Shown here: positions 14,571 through 19,069 of the stretch, piece after piece
Position numbering within the stretch: the first letter of the stretch is position 1
Layout of the letters: every line of letters begins with the position of its first letter
Source: an uncultured Verrucomicrobiota bacterium
GTDB lineage: Bacteria > Verrucomicrobiota > Kiritimatiellia > RFP12 > UBA1067
DNA: 19,069 nt
Assembly: GCA_945483525.1 (NCBI GenBank)
Contig: CALYRV010000021.1
Span: 1-19,069, forward strand
Direction of reading: 5' to 3'
Made by a program: the position numbers and the translations under genes
Notes under the pieces: model-generated
The model's input: the letters and a program-made list of their open reading frames with translations, nothing else
What the model was told of the DNA's origin: nothing
Database searches by the model: none

Positions 14571-15017
14571 TCACGATAACGACGCGAGCAATCCCGTGCA
14601 GCCGGCGAGAACATCGTCCCAGGTCGCGTCGAAGTTGCCCGTGTACCAGGGGTCGGCGACGTCGCGGTTGAGGTTCGCGAACTCGAGCATCCGGCGGATT
14701 TTGCCGCGATCCTCGGGATAGACGAGTCGCTTCAGGTCGGCGATATTGTAGGAATCCATCCCGATCAGAAGATCGTATTCCTTAGCCTTCGCCGCCGTGA
14801 GCAGCCACGCCGCGCGAGGCGTGAACGGAATCCCCTTCTCGGTGAGCTTCTGGCGCGTGCCATAGTGGATGTCGTTGCCAATTTCATCCGTATGCATCGC
14901 CGCGGACTCCACCACGATATCGTCCCGCCCCGCCTTTCGGACGAGGTCCTTCATCACGAACTCCGCCATTGGACTGCGGCAGATATTCCCATGACACACG
15001 AAAAGAATCTTTGTCAT
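14571..15017 (-). CDS. Low-molecular-weight protein tyrosine phosphatase
   Basis: The protein has 148 residues, the normal family length. The phosphate-binding loop CHGNICRS (Cys8, Arg14, Ser15) begins right after the first strand, and the general-acid Asp122 is in ADPWYTGNF. The enzyme removes phosphate from phosphotyrosine or small phosphoesters in the cytoplasm. In bacteria it is often linked to exopolysaccharide control, but no tyrosine kinase or polysaccharide gene is seen here. The ATG at 15017 has GGGAAG upstream. A longer reading to 15305 runs inside trmL and is rejected. It is the last gene of the unit that starts with the AAA ATPase, 20 bp after trmL. Confidence 0.95.
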   Translation of the reverse strand: MTKILFVCHGNICRSPMAEFVMKDLVRKAGRDDIVVESAAMHTDEIGNDIHYGTRQKLTEKGIPFTPRAAWLLTAAKAKEYDLLIGMDSYNIADLKRLVYPEDRGKIRRMLEFANLNRDVADPWYTGNFDATWDDVLAGCTGLLASLS

Positions 15018-15037
15018 ATCACTTCCCGATATCCGTT

Positions 15038-15502
15038 TTACTTCCCTATCTGACGGTAGCACTCGTAAGCAGCGATGGAGACCGCGTTCGCGAGATTGAT
15101 GCTGCGCGCGTGTTCGCCCGGCATCGGAATCTTGAAGAGCGACTCGCGGTAGCGTTCGTAGAAGTCCTTGGGGAGACCCGAACTCTCGTTGCCGAAGACT
15201 AGCGCATCGCCCTTCTCGAATGCACACTCGTACAGAGACCGCTCGCCGTGCGTTGAGAGAAAGAAGAGGCGCGTCGGTTTTGCCGCGGCGAGATACTCTT
15301 CCCAAGTGTCGTGCACCTGCAAATCGAGATACGGCCAGTAGTCGAGCCCGGCCCGCGCGACGGACTGGTCGTCGAGATGGAAGCCAAGGGGACGAATGAG
15401 ATGCAGCTTCACGCCGAGTCCCACGCAGAGCCGTCCGATCGCTCCCGTGTTATGCGGGATCTCGGGACGCACTAGAACAATCGAAAAGTCAGGTCCTGTC
15501 AT
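15038..15502 (-). CDS. trmL: tRNA (cytidine/uridine-34 2'-O)-methyltransferase TrmL
   Basis: A SPOUT-family enzyme that methylates the ribose of wobble base 34 in tRNA-Leu using S-adenosylmethionine. The protein has 154 residues, as expected for TrmL. All three SPOUT motifs are present: PEIPHNTGAIGRLC near the N-terminus, VFGNESSGLP in the middle, and SINLANAVSIAAYE at the knot. The trefoil-knot fold acts as a dimer. The ATG at 15502 is chosen because MTGPDFSIVLVRPEIPHN is the usual family start; an ATG at 15514 in the same frame is possible. Confidence 0.95.
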   Translation of the reverse strand: MTGPDFSIVLVRPEIPHNTGAIGRLCVGLGVKLHLIRPLGFHLDDQSVARAGLDYWPYLDLQVHDTWEEYLAAAKPTRLFFLSTHGERSLYECAFEKGDALVFGNESSGLPKDFYERYRESLFKIPMPGEHARSINLANAVSIAAYECYRQIGK

Positions 15503-15546
15503 CTTATTTGCCATCCTCGCCCGAATCATCCTTCTGCCGACGTTCG

Positions 15547-15939
15547 TCAATCTCGCCGATCGCATTGGGAAAACGCGACATCTCCTTCTTTACCGCCCTC
15601 GACTTTGCGTATGTCCGAGAGCCTGGCCCTCCACGCATCCGGGTCGCCTTTCGGCCGCGTCAACTCGCCGGTCGCGGCGTCCAGCACGCAATCGCCACCG
15701 GAAGCGATATAATAACGGATGCCCTTGAAGTAGGTCGGACCGCCTCCGTCAGGACCGAATACGACATTCCAATTAGCCCGGCATTCGCTTTGAAGAATCG
15801 CCTCCTGCGGACGCCCCGGCTCGTTCCTGACGGCCACGACCTTGAACGGACCTTCCTCGCTCCCCGTATAGAACATCAGACACCCCGACACCAGCATCAG
15901 GGAAAATGCGCACGAGGTGATTAAAGTCAGTTTTTTCAT
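15547..15939 (-). CDS. Small lipoprotein of unknown function
   Basis: The protein has 130 residues. The signal peptide MKKLTLITSCAFSLMLVSGC ends in a lipobox (LVSGC, Cys20). The mature part of about 110 residues is hydrophilic and probably beta-rich (FKVVAVRNEPGRP, ANWNVVFGPDGGG, GIRYYIASGGDCVLD), with a charged C-terminus. AGGA lies about 5 nt before the ATG. The gene lies 8 bp after the AAA ATPase gene and 44 bp before trmL. No family is recognised; an envelope location is the only safe statement. Confidence 0.75.
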   Translation of the reverse strand: MKKLTLITSCAFSLMLVSGCLMFYTGSEEGPFKVVAVRNEPGRPQEAILQSECRANWNVVFGPDGGGPTYFKGIRYYIASGGDCVLDAATGELTRPKGDPDAWRARLSDIRKVEGGKEGDVAFSQCDRRD

Positions 15940-15947
15940 TCTGTTCC

Positions 15948-17246
15948 TCAATTTGCCAGGAGCCACTTCCAAACCGGCACGATGCGGATTCCGTCTTTCT
16001 CACCTTCGTCATCCCAGGTGACGATTGTACAGTCAGTTATGCCCGTCTCATTACGAGCCGCAACGATGGCGTCGAATTCCCGCGCGAATGTCGTCTTGTC
16101 CGCCATGTCCCAGGAGACCTGAACGAGACGAGATGTCCGCGCCACCTTGTCGAAGACATGGAAATCGACTTCCGTGCCGTCGCCATTTAGATAGTAGGCA
16201 ATCTTGTTCGATCCCCTGCGAAGCGCCATGAAGACCAGATTCTCCAAAAGCCATCCCTTCTCCGCATCGTTCTTCACGCACATCGCCCGAATGAGGCCCG
16301 TGTCGATCAGATAGTACTTGTCCGGATTTACCCGCTTGACGGACAGCGAATCTGACTTGACGGACACCGGATAGATCAGGTAGGCGTCCTTGAACCAGTC
16401 CAGATAGTCAGCGATGCTCTCGCGATTGGCCGCCACGGACAAGTTCTTCAACACGCCTGAGATGCTGCGCGTCGACGTCTTGCGCGCATAGTTGTGGAAC
16501 AGATAGTCAAGCGTGTACTTGAGCGCCTGAACGCTTGGCACCGAATGGCGCTCCAGGACATCCCGATACAAGACCGCGTCGATATATCCCTGCAGCATCG
16601 CAACGCGCATGCTGTCCGCAATGTCCTGCACGTCAGGGAAACCGCCCCGCTCGAGATAATCTTTGGCAGCCCGGCGAAGGACTCCCTTTTCCTTCGCGGT
16701 AAAACCGCCTTGCGGCGGATTCCGCAGAATGCCGTTGAACCGCAGATACTCGGCAAACGACAGCGGGAACACCTCGATCGGCAAAGACCGTCCGCGCATT
16801 TCCGTTGCAATCTCTTCCGAAAGCAGTTTGGACGACGATCCCGTCAGGCAGACCTTGATGCGCTTCGCGTCGACCAACCGCCGTGCATACGCCTCCCATC
16901 CGTCCACCCGCTGCAATTCGTCGAGAAAATACCAGCAGGTCTCGTCCGCATATTCAGGATAAAGCTCGGCATGGATCTCGCCAATCAGATGCAGGTCATC
17001 CACCGTCAGCCGACGAAGACGCTCGTCTTCGAAATTGACATGGACAATCCGCCCGAGAGGGATCCCTTCCGCCAGCAAACCGCGGATCCGCTCATAGGTC
17101 ACGAACGTCTTCCCCACGCGGCGCATGCCCTTGATGACCGTCGCCGCACGCAGTTTCTCCGCATAGTCCACATCGCGCGGCACGATATCATCCGGCACGC
17201 CGTCTTGGTAGAACTCTCGCAGAATCTCCCGTATCGCCTCTTTCAT
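15948..17246 (-). CDS. AAA ATPase with C-terminal DUF4143 domain
   Basis: The protein has 432 residues. An N-terminal P-loop ATPase domain shows Walker A GMRRVGKT (about 40-47), Walker B CWYFLDELQ (about 104-112) and a sensor-like LTGSSSKLLSEE (about 134-145). The arginine region EMRGRSLPIEVFPLSFAEYL is typical of this AAA_14 family. The C-terminal DUF4143 domain (about 200-430) ends in a nuclease-like fold with YYLIDTGLIR, NGDGTEVDFHV and LVQVSWDM, which recall a PD-(D/E)xK core. The family is widespread, poorly understood and often horizontally mobile. The ATG at 17246 is set by GGAGG 8 nt upstream; a reading to 17315 would overlap the promoter. It heads a four-gene unit. Confidence 0.92.
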   Translation of the reverse strand: MKEAIREILREFYQDGVPDDIVPRDVDYAEKLRAATVIKGMRRVGKTFVTYERIRGLLAEGIPLGRIVHVNFEDERLRRLTVDDLHLIGEIHAELYPEYADETCWYFLDELQRVDGWEAYARRLVDAKRIKVCLTGSSSKLLSEEIATEMRGRSLPIEVFPLSFAEYLRFNGILRNPPQGGFTAKEKGVLRRAAKDYLERGGFPDVQDIADSMRVAMLQGYIDAVLYRDVLERHSVPSVQALKYTLDYLFHNYARKTSTRSISGVLKNLSVAANRESIADYLDWFKDAYLIYPVSVKSDSLSVKRVNPDKYYLIDTGLIRAMCVKNDAEKGWLLENLVFMALRRGSNKIAYYLNGDGTEVDFHVFDKVARTSRLVQVSWDMADKTTFAREFDAIVAARNETGITDCTIVTWDDEGEKDGIRIVPVWKWLLAN

Positions 17247-17271
17247 GTCCACATCCTCCGTAAACAGCCCC

Positions 17272-17301
17272 ATTATACCATACACAGGACTTAATTGGCA
17301 A
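17272..17301 (-). promoter_or_regulatory. Promoter of the AAA-lipoprotein-trmL-phosphatase unit
   Basis: The -35 box TTGCCA (17296-17301) and the -10 box TATAAT (17272-17277, with TGG before it, so also extended) are 18 bp apart. The leader is about 20 nt and contains GGAGG. This is the strongest promoter match in the window. Confidence 0.75.
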
Positions 17302-17318
17302 GCCCAACCGACCAATTA
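17292..17318. promoter_or_regulatory. Inverted repeat overlapping the -35 box (possible operator)
   Basis: TAATTGG (17292-17298) and CCAATTA (17312-17318) are perfect inverted arms with a 13-bp spacer. One arm covers part of the -35 box TTGCCA. A repressor bound here would block RNA polymerase. The arms are AT-rich and not followed by a T-run at the hairpin base, so a terminator is less likely. Confidence 0.45.
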
Positions 17319-17368
17319 TATTAAAAAATGGAAAGAAGTAAGAGCCACATATCATCATGCCAACGCCA

Positions 17369-18475
17369 TCATCTCCAGGAAAGCACCACCAACAGAATTT
17401 CCGGCGGATTGAAGAGGCGCGGCAGCGGCGTACTCTCACGGGCGAGTCCTCTGCTCACGAGCATCTCGCTTCCGTTCGCCAGCGTATAGCGTCCGTCCAC
17501 GTACTTCGGGAAGAAATGCTGATCCGGCGAATAGCCGCCGCGGCCAACAAAAGGAATCAACCACTGCCCGCCATGTGCGTGTCCCGCCAGGACAAGGTCA
17601 AAGGCGAACTTCCCGTAAACCTCCGCGCGCTCGGGACGATGCGTGAGCAGGATCCGGATATGCGCGGGGTCGGACTGCTCATCCGCCCGCCGCAACTGAC
17701 ACAGCCACTGTTCGTCTTCCATATACGTGGGATCGTCAACCCCGCAGATCTCGATCGTCGTCCCCTTCACGATCAAGGTCCGACATTCCCCTTCCAGCAC
17801 CGTCACCCCGGCGTCTCGCAGCCACTTCTTCATCCCGTCAACGCGCTCGCTCCAGTATTCGTGATTGCCGGAAACGTAGAAGCACGGACAGTTTTTCGCA
17901 ATCTTCGCGATAAAGACCTGCGCATTGTCATCCGGCAGCCGGTCATCGAAGATGTCCCCGGTGAACAGCACGGCGTCCGGTTCCGTCGCCGCTACTTCCC
18001 TGTATAGAGCCATCTGTCCACCACCGTAAGCACACGAATGAAGATCGGATATGACCGTCAAGCGAACGGACTCGCCGCCGATCTTGTCTGACGTGATTTC
18101 ATAACGTTCCGTGACCGGCATCTCGCACCAGACGGACAGCACGGACAACAACGCACCAGCCGTGAACATGAAAAGGCGAACCCTCCGACTCCAATGTCCG
18201 AATCCGTCGCAAAACCGCAAGCGATAGACGAGCGCCCATAGTAACACCAGATGGATGACCATCAGCAGCATCGTTAACAGCGCATTGGCGGAAGCCACGA
18301 ACAAATACGGACCGAACGCCGTCATCAGCACTGCCGAAGCGACATGCGGCGCCAGCACGGACAAATCATGCGACTGCGGCGGCATCACCAGCATAAGCGC
18401 CGCCAGCATCATCAGGAAGTCCGCTCCGACGATCAACCACGCCGCAACGTTAATTCGCTGTCGTTTACCTTTCAC
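17369..18475 (-). CDS. Membrane-anchored metallophosphoesterase (calcineurin-like)
   Basis: The protein has 368 residues. Four membrane helices (about 11-31, 42-62, 64-84, 100-118) precede a calcineurin-like catalytic domain. The di-metal motifs are all present: SDLHSC (Asp144, His146), FTGDIFDD (Asp174), SGNHEYW (Asn204, His205), LTHRPE and LAGHAHGGQ. This layout resembles YkuE/YaeI-type enzymes, some of which act on UDP-diacylglucosamine or lipids; the substrate here is unknown. The GTG at 18475 overlaps the fluC stop (GTGA) and has GAAAGG 9 nt upstream. A longer reading to 18568 inside fluC is rejected. Confidence 0.9.
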   Translation of the reverse strand: MKGKRQRINVAAWLIVGADFLMMLAALMLVMPPQSHDLSVLAPHVASAVLMTAFGPYLFVASANALLTMLLMVIHLVLLWALVYRLRFCDGFGHWSRRVRLFMFTAGALLSVLSVWCEMPVTERYEITSDKIGGESVRLTVISDLHSCAYGGGQMALYREVAATEPDAVLFTGDIFDDRLPDDNAQVFIAKIAKNCPCFYVSGNHEYWSERVDGMKKWLRDAGVTVLEGECRTLIVKGTTIEICGVDDPTYMEDEQWLCQLRRADEQSDPAHIRILLTHRPERAEVYGKFAFDLVLAGHAHGGQWLIPFVGRGGYSPDQHFFPKYVDGRYTLANGSEMLVSRGLARESTPLPRLFNPPEILLVVLSWR

Positions 18476-18846
18476 GCGCAAACGCCTTTCGAAAGCCAAT
18501 AGCCGAGGAAGACCGCAACGAGTCCGGCGAGGACCGAAATGCCGACATAGGCCGCGGCGGAAAGCCACTGTCCGCCTCCCAGCATCCAGAAGGTCTCATT
18601 CGAAAAGGTCGAGAACGTCGTGAAGCCGCCGCAGAAGCCGACGACCGCGAAGGCGCGGATCGACTCGGCGGACGCACCGCCGTGCCGCGCCAAGAGGCCG
18701 GAGAGGAGTCCGATTAACAGCGACCCGACAACATTGACCGTCAGTGTCGCCCACGGGAACCCCTTGTGCGCCGCAAACAGACACGGCACGAGATACCGCA
18801 GCACCCCGCCCAACGCACTACCAATCGCCACCAGCAGAATCTTCAT
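18472..18846 (-). CDS. crcB: Fluoride channel FluC (CrcB)
   Basis: The protein has 124 residues with four membrane helices, the normal length for a Fluc subunit. It forms an antiparallel dimer that exports fluoride. Family motifs are complete: [11 protein letters not shown] in helix 1, [11 protein letters not shown] in helix 2, and [15 protein letters not shown] in helix 3, which includes the central sodium-binding turn and the pore Phe residues. The ATG at 18846 is preferred over an in-frame TTG at 18852. No Shine-Dalgarno sequence is obvious. A single fluC gene suggests a homodimer. Confidence 0.95.
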   Translation of the reverse strand: MKILLVAIGSALGGVLRYLVPCLFAAHKGFPWATLTVNVVGSLLIGLLSGLLARHGGASAESIRAFAVVGFCGGFTTFSTFSNETFWMLGGGQWLSAAAYVGISVLAGLVAVFLGYWLSKGVCA

Positions 18847-18891
18847 TGTCAATACTCATTTACCGTTTAGACATCATCAAAAGCCAGAACC

Positions 18892-18920
18892 ATTCTAGCA
18901 CATATTTGCCGAACGTTCAA
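18892..18920 (-). promoter_or_regulatory. Promoter of crcB and the phosphoesterase gene
   Basis: The -35 box TTGAAC (18915-18920) and -10 box TAGAAT (18892-18897, preceded by TGC) are exactly 17 bp apart. The predicted leader is about 39 nt. The 8-bp palindrome GAACGTTC (18911-18918) overlaps the -35 box and could be a regulator site. Confidence 0.55.
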
Positions 18921-19069
18921 CGATGCTTTCATTTCACCCTTATCCCACTTTTTCTAGGGTAATTTATCCCAGTTTTCAAAAAAGCCCAATAAAACCCTAT
19001 GAAAATTTATTTTCACACCCCTTCTTTTTCGTCGTAGACTTTTCCATCTGAAGGCGCTTTTCAGGCGCA
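18921..19069. other. Non-coding right end with repeated TTATCCCA half-sites
   Basis: No coding region is supported here. TTATCCCA occurs at 18940-18947 and 18964-18971, with an inverted GGGTAA between them at 18957-18962. The segment 18954-18972 is a 19-bp imperfect palindrome (CTAGGGTAATTTATCCCAG). A second palindrome, TGAAAAT-TT-ATTTTCA, lies at 19000-19015. These look like protein-binding sites for crcB or for a gene beyond the window. Confidence 0.4.

Noticed and set aside
14571..15305. N-terminally extended phosphatase reaching into trmL
   Set aside because: The extra 96 residues are an out-of-frame reading of trmL; the catalytic loop begins 8 residues after the ATG at 15017, as in the family.
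17292..17318. Intrinsic terminator for the phosphoesterase gene
   Set aside because: The stem is AT-rich with a 13-base loop and is not followed by a T-run on the transcribed strand; overlap with a -35 box favours an operator.
18847..18900. Fluoride riboswitch before crcB
   Set aside because: TTGATGATGTCTA weakly recalls the 3' part of the motif, but the 5' GGCGAUG-type half and its pairing partner are missing and the predicted leader is too short.
18940..18972. DnaA boxes / replication origin
   Set aside because: TTATCCCA resembles TTATCCACA but both copies differ at three positions of nine, and no dnaA, dnaN or AT-rich unwinding region accompanies them.

Overview
The window is a compact stretch of bacterial chromosome, probably from an uncultured gut-type member of the PVC group (Kiritimatiellota, Lentisphaerota or Verrucomicrobiota-like). 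That guess rests on three things: an ExbB-ExbD-ExbD cluster ending in a membrane-anchored squalene-cyclase-like protein, many secreted TPR proteins, and moderately high GC. There is no rRNA or other marker to prove it. All genes I accept lie on the minus strand, so transcription runs from high to low coordinates. I see no tRNA, rRNA, CRISPR array, transposase or phage gene, and no convincing intrinsic terminator.

Right to left: 18853-19069 is non-coding, with a promoter, small palindromes and repeated TTATCCCA half-sites. 18846-17369 holds a fluoride channel (fluC/crcB) overlapped by a membrane metallophosphoesterase. 17246-14571 is a four-gene unit: AAA/DUF4143 ATPase, small lipoprotein, trmL, low-molecular-weight phosphatase. 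It starts from a clear promoter overlapped by an inverted repeat. 14524-13545 is an alpha/beta hydrolase whose start region is split between two frames. 13521-13048 is a dCMP-deaminase-type gene. 12961-11593 is tpiA overlapping an LRR lipoprotein gene. 11549-10122 is a MATE transporter, and 10112-8825 is xseB plus a GHKL ATPase.

The main system is 8777-56, seven closely packed genes: a 1073-residue secreted TPR protein, a 255-residue secreted TPR-like protein, ExbB, two ExbDs, a TonB-like anchor fused to an alpha/alpha-toroid, and a LolC/LolE-type permease. I infer a proton-driven envelope machine. ExbB/ExbD would energise a TonB-like transmembrane protein whose periplasmic end is a toroid instead of the TonB C-terminal fold. 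The TPR proteins would be periplasmic or outer-membrane partners.

Two genome-style features recur. Several genes lack a Shine-Dalgarno sequence and have an extended -10 box (TGnTAnAnT) 6-10 nt before the ATG, as expected for leaderless mRNAs. Several intergenic gaps are filled from stop codon to start codon by degenerate tandem heptamers.
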